A stretch of 64,000 bases of DNA, taken from contig JAPXFQ010000128.1 in NCBI GenBank assembly GCA_028564705.1, positions 229,809-293,808 on the forward strand, given 5' to 3'. Below are positions 45,664-57,752 of this stretch, in pieces. The notes under the pieces were generated by a model that had not been told where the DNA came from, did not search any database, and worked only from the letters and a program-made list of their open reading frames with translations. The DNA comes from Apricaphanius iberus. Taxonomy: Eukaryota > Chordata > Actinopteri > Cyprinodontiformes > Aphaniidae. A program made the translations under genes and the position numbers. Numbering within the stretch: the first letter of the stretch is position 1; each line of letters starts with the position of its first letter.

Positions 45664-47202
45664 CAGGGTTCCTATGCAAGTATGGAAAAGTATGGAATTA
45701 AATTTTATAAATTTGTAGGTCTGGAAAAGTATGGAAAATGTAAACTATTTTATGGAAAAATATTCACATTTCCAAGACTTTAACCAATGTTCTACAGTGG
45801 CGTTTTATTGCGGAGGCCAGGCATCCACACTTTTTCAGAATATAACTCATTTAATAAACCCTTTTTTTAAAAACGTTTAGGTAATCCATCTGTCATCTCC
45901 TCCTCTTCTCTTCATTCATTATTGAGCATTTTATAATGTGTAAAACAGCGCCCCTATAAAAGTTACGTGGTGAATGAGTGTTGAAAACATGGTACTACAC
46001 ACTGTTGTCTGGTGAGGAGGCCAGGCTGAGTTGGCATCGCTTGATTTAAAAAAATATATAAATAAAAGAGAGCGAATGATTAACCAATCAGGTGAGGCTA
46101 TTGTCACGACACTGTCCCCCTGTGATCGGTCAGGACAGTGTCGATAGCGAAGGCTCTGGAAAAGCCATGAAGTTGTTGGCATCACATTACAGTATGTTAT
46201 CATCAAAGTCAATGAATGAAATAACGGAAGATGTGTGGATTTGTGTTGATATCTTGGTAAGCTAGTCAAAATATTAATTGTAATTATGGAGGGTTGAGAT
46301 TTTGAGTATTTAGTAAAAAACATGCATACAGTATGTCAGGTGTGCTGTTTAAAGCCACCGGTGCTGGGTTGTTGTGTTGCTGTATAATGATCATTTACAT
46401 CTATTACTATTATTATATATAAACGCTAAGGAAAAGTGAAAAGCAGTTGTGTAACTCTCAGAGCTTACAGGTCGTTTGACGTGAATGTAAAACTTAATGG
46501 TTTCTGATTGAGTGTGCAAATTAATTTGTATCTTTTAAGTAGCTGGCTGTGTGTTTGGGACGGTGGTTGCATAAACTGATAAGATGTTTGAGAAAGAGAG
46601 AGAGCTCAAAGTGAGGGTAACGGGCGTAATCCCCGGTAAAATTATGCTGGGCGCTCTAATAGTTCACCCAACTACATGAAATAGCAATATATACCTATGA
46701 TTTTCTGCCCCACCCCGTAAAACACACAGTGCAGATGTTGTGTCTCACTTGGCTTCCTCGGAAATGTTCCCCACGTCACTGCTGTTGTATTTTCTCAAAA
46801 ATCCTGTAAACATTGGTACGTTGCTACGAATTTAGCCGCGTTTTAGATTGCAACAATGTTAACAATTGCCCAAGACTTTTGTAACATCCAACTTTTGTTA
46901 CTCCAGAGGTTTGAGAGATGAAAACAGTTCAACTGTTAATGTACCAAAGGAAATAAAAAAAGCCATGCTCTCAATGTAACTGCGTTTGGTCTTTATTTTT
47001 TGTAAATTGTGTCAGACCTAAGTAGCTGAAATCGTCCAGAATGTTTTTGGTGACAACATATTCTAATAGTTTATCTAATCTAAACAAATGGTCAGTTCCA
47101 TAATTTCTTGACGTGACGCATAGGTTTATTGAAATTTCAGTCTGGAAATTTAGGTCTGGAAAAAGTATGGAAGTTTGACATTGGCAGTGTGTAGGAACCC
47201 TG
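45664..47202. mobile_element. Nested 1.54-kb element with CAGGGTTCCTA ends
   Basis: The ends are CAGGGTTCCTATGCA and, on the other strand, CAGGGTTCCTACACA, with direct 6-bp flanks ACAGTG (45658-45663 and 47203-47208). Near both ends a TCTGGAAAAGTATGGAA motif occurs in the same orientation (about 45720 and 47155), which is not explained by the TIR. No long ORF is present. It interrupts the outer hAT element, so it is the younger insertion. The 6-bp TSD with CAGGG termini suggests a hAT relative (inference). Confidence 0.75.
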
Positions 47203-47533
47203 ACAGTGGTTTAAACAAGTAACTTGGATCTGATTACCTGTATGGAAATGGTAATGTGTTAAATTAGTTAGAAGGAATCTCAAAGGTTCAGAAATGCCCA
47301 CACCTTAATCAGATCAAGCATCTGTTGGAACAAGCCTAATACCCAGTGGTAACACAAAAAAAACAAACAAGATACATTATCCAAAAGACCCACTGCCAAC
47401 TTATTGTGTCCCCTAACTCCAAAATGCATGTAAGACATAATTTGGTTGAACAAGTATGTCTGACAAAATGTATCCAGTTTTCTTTTTATTGTTTTGCTAA
47501 TGTTTGTAGTTTAGTATGCATTTATGTATGTGT

Positions 47534-47576
<43 letters not shown>

Positions 47577-47762
47577 TATAGATTATAATATTTTTAAAGA
47601 CTTTAGCCTTATAGCTCATTCTTTTTATTTTTATTTTTTTTATTTTTTATTTTTTTTATTTATTTTTTTTTTATTTATGTTAAATGTTTTATGTTGCACG
47701 ATTGTACCGAGAACAATTCCTAGTTTGTGAACTTGTTCTCAAACAATGGCAATAAAACCTAT

Positions 47763-47803
<41 letters not shown>

Positions 47804-48451
47804 ATATCTGAGAAAATGTAAATTTTGTGCTTATTTCCTTGGGGCCTTAACTATATTTTCAAAGGTGCGAAAGGATAAGTCGAGCGATTCTGCAAAACAC
47901 ATCAAACATTTATTGGAGGATGCAGAGATCAACTTGGCAGTAATGGACTCGTCCTTGTGTTTGTGACTATAATTAAGAATTCCACAGGCAGGAATTTAGC
48001 AAAGTCTACAAGCTCCATTAACTCCAACTTCACCACATGTTCCGTTTCTACCTTTCTGCATCCATAATTTACTCATTTTTCCGACATGCTGCATTTCTGC
48101 TGCCTTCCAGCACTCACATTCACTTACAGGTGAAGCCTTGTGTGCAAAATTATTTTTTCACACACGCATACTTCTGTTTCTCGCTCGTTTTCTTTTGGCA
48201 TCTTCTATTCTTTTTGTTTTGGTCATTGAGAAATCATTGTGAACTATATGATCTCCTTTCCTAACTTCATGTTGAAACCTTTATATTCAGAACTTTCACA
48301 AGGTGAACTAAACATCACAATAAAAAGTTTGACTACATTATTGCTTCATACATATAAAGATAGATACTCTGAAGAACGAAAATGTAAACTAAAAAATATT
48401 TTCTGAGGTATATTAAGATAACTGAAGGCCTAGAAAAAGTAACCTGCTAAA
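47203..48451. other. Simple-repeat-rich non-coding stretch
   Basis: It contains a GT/AT microsatellite at 47524-47574, a T/A-rich tract at 47615-47685, and a LINE-tail-like CAATAAAACCTATTCTGAT at 47749-47768 running into an AT microsatellite at 47767-47800. The AATAAA plus CTATTCTGAT wording resembles retrotransposon 3' ends. No gene is supported. Confidence 0.5.
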
Positions 48452-51021
48452 TTATTCATACCCCTAGTTCCCAGCTTTTCCCCATGTTGTGAAATTACAA
48501 TAACGTTTTTTGTGTTTTATTGAGATTTTAGGTGATAGATCAATGGCCGCTGGCTGCTCTGCTTTGTGACCGCATACCATAGAGGCCGCCATTGTTCCTC
48601 CATTGCTGTAGTACCTCCATTTGGCCGCCAGGCCCCCATTGAAAAGCATTGGACCTTAGACATGTTAAAAACAACTTTAATGCCTGGTGCCCCATTGTTT
48701 TAAACTTTCTATGGCTACATATTCTTCCTGAGATAACGCTGGGCTCATAAAAAGCCTGGGCACCAGGCTGGTTTTCGTAAGATAGTTTTTAGAAATCTTG
48801 CATAAGTAATGAGGGGGCCGAGCCAAGTTTAGCATCAGAGCTAACGACGCGGGAGCAGAATGGCCGTGATTACGACCGAACTACACGCCCATACACGCCC
48901 TGCGAGGGCAGAGTCTACAGTGAAGATCCCGCCCCTATGCCCTTTTTAGGAACATGCTTCGTCAGAGCTGGGGAGGAGGAGTCAGTTAATCCGCCATGAA
49001 TTCCCCCATGAAAGTGTGTCATTCTGGTAAACGGGGAGTGAGGAGGCGCTGTCTATTCTTCTTTACAGTCTATGTGATAGATCCAAAAACAAAGCTGTGT
49101 AGAAAAAAATCCAAATGAGTATACAGCTTCATGAAGACCAAGGAACACAGCAGACAGGTCAGGGATAAAGTCATAAGGAGGTTTGTAGAACAAGGTAGTA
49201 AACAATATTTTCAAATAGTACTCCTAATGAAATCATTTGAAAATGGAAAGAGTCTAGCACAACTGCACTGCTACTAATATAAGGCCATCCACTTTAACTG
49301 GCAAAGGCAATAGGGGCTTTAATAAGGCAAGTGCTATAAGATCAATTTGCAGGGTCTTATGAGCTGACCAATTATGGGCAGTCAGGATTTTCTCTGCAAG
49401 CCTAAACATACTCAGAAAAGTAAATATTTTTTTTTCTAAATATTTTTTAAATATTCATGTGATATTCTATCAACTTGATTCCAATATTATATATTATGGT
49501 AGAGTTTATATCCAATTGTATATCAGCTTGCTTATGTTAAGTTGTATGAAATCTGTCTGAACCCTTCACAATCAACAGAACAGACACTGTCAGTTGCGAC
49601 AGTCAACTGCTCTTAAATCTGTGACACCACGTCCTGTGATTGGATAAGCACTCCTCAGACCCTGAATGGTGTAAATTTAAAAATATCTGAACCAAACCCA
49701 GAAATATGTTAGCTACTGACAGCTATCTGTGTATTTTCTTTGTCCACAATGGCTGAAAGAGGAGAAAGGATAGATAGGCAGATATACTTGTGATGTTTTA
49801 TTTTCAAAATAGACCTTTCAAGAAGCTTGACTGGACAGACCCGCCTTTCAGCATTAGCCTCCATGTCCATAGAAAAGGACTTAATCATGAACCTAAAGCG
49901 CACAGATAAACTGCGTAACACAGCAACTGCATTTTTCTTGAGAAAAGAAAGGAGGATAGATTTTATTTTCAAATAAGCAAGCGATGTGGAAAAGATACAT
50001 TTGGTGAGTTCAAGCATTTTATTTGTATATTTAATATGATTTTGTCATGTTAATTTGTTAATAATCATTAACACAAAATAAAGTGGCAAAAATGCTATAA
50101 ATTAATACATTCTGATCCACTGAATTTTTTAGTGCAAATGTTGGATTTAATGTGTATGATTGCTTCTGTATGGATTATTGAGTTGTACTGTTGTATTGAT
50201 GGTATTATGAGGTGTATTAATTCAGGTTGGACTAGGTAGGATGTCACTGAAGGCCTATTGGTGAAATATACTGGAATTTATAAACTTGCATATCCTTGTA
50301 AGCTCTCTTCTTGGATGTTGCTGACAAGCACAATCAACCATTCAGAATCTGTTCAGCTAGGCTGAACAACAATATAGCACATAAGAAGTGCTCTTGGAAA
50401 CATGGTGGTGGCAGCATCAGACAGGGGAAATTACCCTAATAGGAATGGACTGGGAAATGGATCAGATTAAAAAAGAAGCTGAATGGAGACCAATCCCTGA
50501 AGATAATCTGTTGGAATCTGAAAAAATTCTCAAGAATGGGGTGAAGGATAACCTTCCAGCAGTATTATACTACAACTACAAGTGATAAAATGAAACAAAC
50601 CAGATAAAACGCAAGTTTTGTAATAGAATGGCCTAGTCAAACTCTAGATGTAAATCCAGAGGTGTGGGGCAAGACTTTAAAACTGAAGTCGATAGACATC
50701 CTCTTTCCAGTTTTACTGAGTGTGAGTTATCTTTTGAAACCGAATGGATAATTCAGTCTATAGAATTACAAAGTAGGTAGACACACACCTAATACTTGCA
50801 GCTATAATAGCATTGAAATGTGGATCTGCAAAGTATTGATTCAAGGAGACTGAATACAAATCGATGACAGAATTTTGAGATTTTACTTGTTAAAATAGAA
50901 ACTAAATGTTGAAATGTTTTCCATCCAATCGACAGTTTTGTATGACCTTATTTTGGTTTATTATATTTAATCTTAAAAAAATGCATGGCTCTAACATGAC
51001 ACAATATGAAAAATATCAATT
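48452..51021 (+). mobile_element. Degenerate Tc1-like transposon
   Basis: Left end text (TATTCATACCCCT, TGTTGTGAAATTACAA, TTTTATTGAGATTTTAGGTG) and right end text (CTAACATGACACAATATGAA near 50992-51011) are approximate inverted counterparts. The interior plus strand has transposase remnants. One runs from CAAGGAACACAGCAGACAGG at 49139 to about 49300. Another has ACATGGTGGTGGCAGCATCA at 50400, then CTTCCAGCAG, and GAATGGCCTAGTCAAACTC near 50627-50645. The last corresponds to the EWPSQSPDLNP block. Stops and indels are frequent. About 600 extra bases in the middle (49450-50380) are unassigned. Confidence 0.7.
48542..49073. mobile_element. 532-bp insertion inside the Tc1-like element
   Basis: It is bounded by a perfect 10-bp direct repeat, GTGATAGATC (48532-48541 and 49074-49083), with Tc1-like text continuing on either side. 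Its right end TTTACAGTCTATG matches the terminus of the repeat at 20140-21551. The interior has CpG-richer text (48830-49010) but no supported ORF. The left end does not show a clear inverted copy of the right end, so it may be degraded or the element may be one-sided. Confidence 0.7.
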
Positions 51022-53699
51022 TGCATTGTTGGTATACAATTTAATTTATTAAGGCTTTTCCTTTTGGAACAGAAGAGAGGGGAACTTTGCTTACTGCAGA
51101 ACTGCTTGTGTTGCAAACATCAGGAAACAGATGAACTACTCAGGTGATTGAAAAACAGGAATCCAGCATATTTTGCTTGATTTTATTCTCTGTATTAAAG
51201 CAAAAGGTTAGTGGACTTAAGGTGGCCTTTGTGTTCATGTTTTAAAAATAAATTGCTGGCTTATTTTTTCTCATTTTAAACCTGGATGCCTGCTGTTGCA
51301 ACATCTCCGGAAAAGAGTAAGAAAATTTTACTTCAAAGAATTCAACATGAAACAGTCTAACCTTGGTGCCATCTGGACCCCTGTCTAACCACTAGCTATG
51401 AGTTTTCTTCTCCCAACAAAGGAACCAAATCATACGTTACATCAGTTGCACACACAGATGCCAGTGAAGACTATGCCTACAGATATTCTGGAGAGGGAAA
51501 TAAACAACATGAAGCAGAAGGAAGCTACTTTGGATAAAGGGAACACAACATAGTCTGTGCTGCAGGGAGTTGAGTGCATCCAGTTGATAGGACAATTACA
51601 TAGAAGAAACATAGACTGTAAATACAGTCAAACAAAGACATGTTTTCAGGGTATGGTACAGAATTGGCACACAAATAATAGAGCAGAAGTCGTTATAATT
51701 ATCACTTGGACTAAAATCAGGCTCAGATAAGAAATAGTGAAACAATAACTCAGGCAATCAGAAAATATAGATAGCATGGAGGTTGCAAAGCTTCACACCA
51801 AAGCTTTTGCTGCAGTTCTCTAACAGTGAGTTTGCCATCCTCCTCTTTGTGTGTGATGCCAAGATAAACTTTGTTCTTTTAGCTGGCTTAAAGTTGTAAA
51901 GGTAATATTTTTTCTGACAAGATATGGATAAGTTCAGGTCTGTTACTATTTCCTTCAGTCAGAATTCATATCTGCCTTACTTAACCAATGTTCAATAATC
52001 AGTAAGAGAATATGTAAATGCTTCATTTACACTGACTGCAAGTATCTATCTATCTCTGTGTGTGTGTGTGTGTGTGCGTGTGTGTGTGTGTGTGTGTATA
52101 TCTATCTACACAATCCAAATATGGTATAGCTTCTCTTTCTTTATATTTCATTCTGTTTGGCACGTATTTGTGCTTCATGATTTAGACACAACTTTGTTGT
52201 AGTAATGGTAATGCCTTGTTATAGCTTATTTGGTTCCTTGGTGTACAGGAAAATCTAAATAATTTAGAAAAAAATATTCAATTTACTATGTGAAAATCAT
52301 ATACAGAAACATTACACATAGTAATTTATTTCAACGAAGTATGTTGTTTTCTTTTCAAATTAGAATGTAACAGATTATTATATAACATACCAATATAACA
52401 ACTGATTTCGAGGAAAGAAATGTCAGCTTAGTGAGTACGTCCTTGTGCAGTGTATGCATTTTGCCCTTGGTGGAATCTCTGAAGATATTATTGTATTAAT
52501 GTGGTATAAAATGTAGGTGATGAGATGCTCATCTTACTTTTGAAAATACTCCATATGTTTACTCTAGTCCACAAACTCACCGGACCAAAACAACAGTCAA
52601 CTGTAATGATCACAGCCATGAAAACAGGTATTATTACTTCTTCCAGTGGAGGTAGTTACAAAGTCTGGCTGTAAATTTTTAATTAGCTTCTCCATAAAGC
52701 GTATAGTGCTTGAAGATTTTCAGGAAGCAGCAGCTTAGGTCAACTTGGACAAGGAAACACCAGGGGACAGGGAAACACCAGCAGATCATTTAACCCCAAA
52801 TCATAAAGCCAGATGTATTGACTTTACAATAGAAAGTAAATAGAAAGAAGAAATACGCTTTTATACTTCTCCATGGGTTTTTTAAGTGTTGCAAAACTAT
52901 TCCCCACAAGGACAGCTGGGAGTGTTGACTTTTTCTGGTTGGTCTGCTTACCATTGCAGTGGTGTTTCTGGTCAACCGGAGTTTATTTTCTTCAGCTTGT
53001 AAATGAATTCCCCCTCAAGGAGCAATGGCCGACAAACCTTTTGATTGAAGTGAAGCTCATTGAACACTCTAAAAACTCATGTAAACAAATAGATTGGTCT
53101 GTTTTATTGTTCTCTATACCTGCTTGAGTTCAAAATCGCCATAAGACCATATTAGAAAAACTGTCCTTTCAATATAAAGCATGTAGTGTATGATTTCTGG
53201 CTGAAGTTGAGCTGGCCAATCACAGGCGTGCATTCTCCCTTTTTTTTTAACAGAGAGTTAGAAAATTGAGCTCTACTATTTGTGGCCACTGAGAGACCCT
53301 GCGTCGACGGATAATAACGTAGCATCTATCCGTCCTGACATAGATGGAGAAGTATAAGCTTGGCTTCACTGTCGCTGGACCTTAAATATCTTTTATTCTC
53401 TGCCTCCACACTCCTCCTCCGGACTTAAATTTCTAGATGACATTCAACATTTATGAAACATAAAGGGGGATTCGAATCACTTATCAACATAGTACTTTCT
53501 CTTATTAATCCAGGTAGGACATAAAAAACAAAACGAAAACTGTCCACCAGCCAAAAAAAAATTGCTCAAGTCCCGTGTGGAAGCATTTTATAGTCAGTGC
53601 TGTAGATGAAACCAAAGTAATGTGTAATGTGTGCAGAAGTTAAATCGCCAGATGCAGAGATATCTGCTATGCATAGGCATGTGCAGGTTGGGTACACCT
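51022..53699. other. Non-coding stretch with (GT)n microsatellite
   Basis: GT repeats occupy 52056-52098, after a CTAT tract. Frames at 52790-53127 show no domain and overlap on opposite strands. No gene is supported. Confidence 0.4.
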
Positions 53700-53866
53700 T
53701 GGTCAGGTCCCAAATTCACTGCAGGGCAACAGAGAGACACAAATCACAAACAACAGACACACACTTTTACCAATTAACTTAACAGGGGAAAACACAGTGA
53801 GAACATGCATGAATTTGAACCTTCTTGGCAAGGCAACAGTGCTACCAACAGTGCCACTATGCAGCC
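53700..53866 (+). repeat. Teleost dispersed repeat ending GTGCCACTATGCAGCC
   Basis: CACTGCAGGGCAACAGAGAG, ACCAATTAACTTAACA, GAGAACATGCATGAA and GGCAAGGCAACAGTGCTACC occur in the order remembered for a common fish repeat. The last block is shared with 18437-18480. Confidence 0.55.
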
Positions 53867-53874
53867 TAGCTATA

Positions 53875-54197
53875 AATGGTAAATTGCCTGTACTTCTATA
53901 GCACTTTATTTAGTCCCTACAAACCAAAAAGTGCTTCACACCACATTAAGTCATTCACCCATTTATTCACACACTGTTTGCCATCACACTGGCGATGGCA
54001 AGCAACTTTGTAGTCACAGCTGCCCTGGGCGCACTGATACTGTAGATGCAAGGCTGCCGGACACTGGCGCCACCGGGCCCTCTAAAGAAATATCTTTCCC
54101 ACGGACGCAAAGACAGAGACAGTCGGAGCTGGGGCTTGAACTGGTAACTGTCTGATTACAAGACGAACTCCTTACTCCTGAGCCACGGTTGCCCCTG
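53875..54197 (+). repeat. Teleost dispersed repeat (GGTAAAT..TATAGCACTTTAT family)
   Basis: It begins ATGGTAAATTGCCTGTACTT and TATAGCACTTTATTTAGTCC, continues with AAGTGCTTCACACCACATTA and CACCCATTTATTCACACA, and ends with CTCCTGAGCCACGGTTGCCC. I recall this order as a high-copy teleost repeat. Short frames inside it are not genes. A fragment of the left end recurs near 34443. Confidence 0.6.
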
Positions 54198-55419
54198 TAA
54201 TTCATAACTTTAAAAATATAATTTAGAAAAACCTTGAAATATATTGACTGTCTCGAATCAACATATAGATTTGTCTAACTTTTTCATTGAAATAAATAGA
54301 CTGTTCTAATTTACCAAGATGTACCAGTATACTGTTTAAAAAGCTGCTATAGATTGCATAATGCAGAATACAATAAAGGATGTTGCATTGAAGTGGGCCT
54401 CATTTTGTTCAGCACCCCATGTCTCTTCTGAGTTGGATTTGTTTTCATTAAATTAATTTGTGGTCTGCAAGAAAGTTTTAACACCAGGGAACTGATTTGA
54501 AATGTGAAATACAGACAGACAATAAAGGACAGAGAAAGAGAAGAGTGAAAAAAAGCAAGATTTTATGATGATTCTGCAGTCCTAGGGAATAATTATCTCA
54601 TTAATTATCCTGTCAGGAAAAATTTAGGGGATATTTAACAAGCAGTCATTAGTTAATCTTCAGTTGCAATGCACTAGCAAAAAAGGTCAACAGTGTTAGT
54701 TGTTTTAAACAAAGTCCGTGTTCAGACACAGTGCTCTCGGTATCTTCAGACAAATTTAAACATGTTGACTGAAAGTCATTTGTCATTTTTCTGTGAGCAC
54801 AGCAGAAGAATAGTGGGGGTTTTTGACTCCAGCAGAACACAGCAGGTTCCTTTGAAGCTGTATCTTCAAATGTATGATTTTATTGGGATGAAAGTGATTG
54901 ATTGTTTTTAGTTTTCTTTCAAAATGTGAGGAGAAAACCGCATGTGCAGTTGAAAGCAAAGACCTTTTTATCCTATTCTGTGGTGATTAATGTCCCCATC
55001 CGTTGATCAGTCATGATATCTTGTAATAGCCTTTGTGTAGTAATTTGCCAGCTACAAATAGAGGTTATAAACAACAAACATTATATCTGACTGTTAAAAC
55101 AGTAACAGCAGCCAAAGGAAAGACGTATCAGAGAAAAATTATCTTTTAATAAGGTTTGCATTTTGCACTGTAAAGCTGTAGAATTATTTTGACTTTAATC
55201 TGAAGCTGTAAAAGAGGAAACATTCATTGCTAAAGAAGATGAGTTGCCAAACAGCAAACGGCATCAAGTAAAGCCTAAGCTAGTATAAATCTCACCTCAG
55301 CTACAAAATCATTCTAATCACAGGTGAGTTTTCACAGTAACTATGGGTGAGATTATACACCCAGCAGACAAGGTAAGATAATATGCCATGCTTGGTTTAG
55401 GAGAAAGAAATGAGATCAG
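54198..55419. other. Non-coding stretch
   Basis: Nothing recognised. Confidence 0.35.
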
Positions 55420-56340
55420 TAGGGATGCACTACTACTGATACTAGTATCAGACCAATTTTGTTCTAATGTACTCGTACTGGTTAAAGTTAATCAGTGCCA
55501 GCAGCCAATACTTAGGGTTACTGTTTAGTGTTCCTATGGCCCGGATCCAGGCTTTACCCATTTCAACATTTAAATCCACTGATATTCTGACTTCCACCTT
55601 CTATGAACGTAAACATGTTTTGTATCATTAGATGCAACTTACCCCTTTGTAGTCATATAAACATGACAAAACCAATCCATCTCAAACAAAAACGGTCCTT
55701 TTACATCCATAAGGGTCCAATTAAAATCCTCCAATAAAGTCAGTTGTCCACGAATATTAGAAAGCCCATATAAAAACAAATAAACATCTAAAATTCACTT
55801 CCAAAATTTTTACTCCACATCTTTCTGCATTCTTCTGTTTCCAAATACGTCAGATCTGCTAATTTTGTTAGATCTAAGAATTTCCACGTGCCCTCAAATG
55901 CACCACAAGGCTGAGCTGCTGCTACAGCGCAGAGACACACAGTGCAGAGACAAAGACACAGCTCACAACCGAATGAGAGATGGTGTATGCGTTCAGAAAC
56001 TGTAGGCTAAAAGTGGTTATGCCTTATGTTATGTTTGTATTTGACCACTAATGTGTTTCAGCACCTTTTTAGTAATTTATCCTTGCGCCAGTTGTTGCAA
56101 TTACACAAAAGTGGCAGAGGTCAGTGTAACAGTTAGCCTAGTTGATAATTAGTCTTCGCACAGAAAAGTGTTGTTATTTTTCTCCTTTTAGTAGTTATTT
56201 ATTGTAACAATGTAAAACGTTTTGCTACATAGTTGCAGGTCAGATGTTGAATCATAATGTCAGTTTAAGTTTCATTTACCATTAATACCAATTCATTAAT
56301 CATACATAAGGTAAAGTATGGTTCAGCCGTATATTTAATG
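55420..56340. mobile_element. hAT-type element, left end only
   Basis: TAGGGATGCACTACTACTGA is followed by TACTAGTATCAGACC and TACTCGTACTGG, the repeated ACTGGTATC-like text expected at the terminus of a fish hAT family with a TAGGGATGCAC end (recalled). No matching GTGCATCCCTA right end was found, so the element is truncated and its right limit is a guess. Confidence 0.45.
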
Positions 56341-56365
56341 TATGCTGCTCTAAGACTCGATTCCT

Positions 56366-57752
56366 GGGGTCCGTTCCAAAAAGCAGGCTATGTGACATAA
56401 CTGGATAAGTTTGAGGAAAAGTTTGTGGATAACCTCAAGTTTCGATTCCAAAAACTGAGGTATCTTTCCAGGTATGTAAGTAACCAGCAACTTAATCTCT
56501 GAACATAACCTGCTCCTGACCAGAATCTGTTCTGGGTAAGTTTGTTCCAGGGAGGTTCTGGTACTATATTTTGTCAAAATAATTTCAATTTTGTCAACCA
56601 GAAACTGTAGGACAAAGCCCATTACATATTACAAACAATCAAAAACTATTTTACAAAAATATTAGTAACATGTAAGAGTATTTCAAATAAGATTACAGAA
56701 CACATTATATGCAGCTAAATAAAATAATCCTGCATTGTGAAATAATGACTACTGCCAGTGCATTAAAATGTCATTAACTGGCAACAATGATAGTTGTTTA
56801 ATTGGAAATATATTAGTAGGCCTATATGTTGTAAACTTCCATTTAACAAAGTCACTGGAAGAAAGATGATGTAGTGCCCCCAGGAAAGCCATCAACGACT
56901 GGTCGGCCTTTACAGAGCCAACTCTTCAGATGGTGTGAGGGGAGATGGTGGTGGCCCCCCACCAATTAGAAGAGCCTCAACCTTAATTTGATTAGCTACA
57001 TGATAGGAAGAATGCACAAAAAAAAAGGTTACAAGACCTACATCTCTCCAATAATTAATTCATTTCAATCTTACCTTTATTAAAAAAATCTTTTTGTGTT
57101 TCATTTTGACTTAAGAAACGTATTTCTTATCCAGAAAGATTACATCTAATTAAGTTAGAGGTGAAAGTATGTCTAAATCAGTGTACAATATTATTGTAAT
57201 CTCTAGTGACCAACATACAGGAACATTTTAAACTATACATTATATCCTCCAGCACCACTTGACCTCAACTGGGAATAAGGGGTAGAAAAAAATAAATAAA
57301 TTAATATTGTTGTTCGTATATTTAAGGCTGATGTCTCCATTAAGGCTGAGTCAGTAGGAATGCTGTATTATGATAATTCAAGTGCAGTATCACATTTTAA
57401 CCTGAAGAAGGCACTCGTCAATGAAGCTAATGTTTTTTCTTCAGCTTTATTGCTATTTTTCATAATGATTGGCTTAAATTCCTCATAGGTCAACATTAAT
57501 ACTTCCAAATCCACTTCTTTGAGGTTTTCTGGCCTTTTTTTTCCGCTTAAGTTTCCTTTGTGACTCTTGAATTCTGTGATCCATTCAGATGGTCTTTATG
57601 TTACAGGGTTTACCAGGAAAAGGCTGATTAACCACATTCTTATCAGGTGTTCTGGAACCGGCATACATTGGCTAAGGAGGTTTTGTGTTGATTAACCAAG
57701 ACTTCAGAGTTTATCACATGGTAAGTTAACCAAGCTTTCTGGAACAGACCCC
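56366..57752 (-). mobile_element. PIF/Harbinger-like element (1387 bp)
   Basis: The left end GGGGTCCGTTCCAAAAAGC and the right end on the other strand GGGGTCTGTTCCAGAAAGC match at 17 of 19 bases. Minus-strand coding remnants resemble the Myb/SANT-like accessory protein of these elements: one at 57405-57584, another at about 56995-56900 reading IGGGPPPSPLTPSEELAL. No DDE nuclease motif was found, so the element keeps only the accessory gene. The flanking trinucleotides do not match, leaving the TSD unresolved; an ISL2EU-like alternative is possible. Confidence 0.65.
57405..57584 (-). pseudogene. Myb/SANT-like accessory protein remnant of the Harbinger-like element
   Basis: The minus strand reads MDHRIQESQRKLKRK from 57584. 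Allowing a one-base slip in the A8 run at about 57535-57542, it then reads PENLKEVDLEVLMLTYEEFK and PIIMKNSNKAEEK. The L..L...Y..F..II...N pattern fits the first helix region of naif1/Myb-like proteins encoded by Harbinger elements. The homopolymer slip breaks the frame. A possible donor (CTTCAG|GTTAAA) follows at about 57405. Confidence 0.45.

Larger units (their letters stand above)
45239..47260 (+). mobile_element. hAT-type element (CAGTGTTGCCAC terminus), right end not found
   Basis: It starts CAGTGTTGCCACAGTTAC and continues with repeated AGTAACTTAGTTACTTT and AAAGTTACTTTTTTACTT words (45283-45362), typical subterminal text of a common fish hAT family (recalled). Similar AGTAACTTGGATCTGATTAC text resumes at about 47218 after the second insertion. 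A clear right TIR was not found, so the end is approximate. It contains a putative first exon at 45479-45550. Confidence 0.6.

Noticed and set aside
47466..47966. ORFs encoding Tyr/Ile repeats
   Set aside because: They are translations of AT microsatellites.
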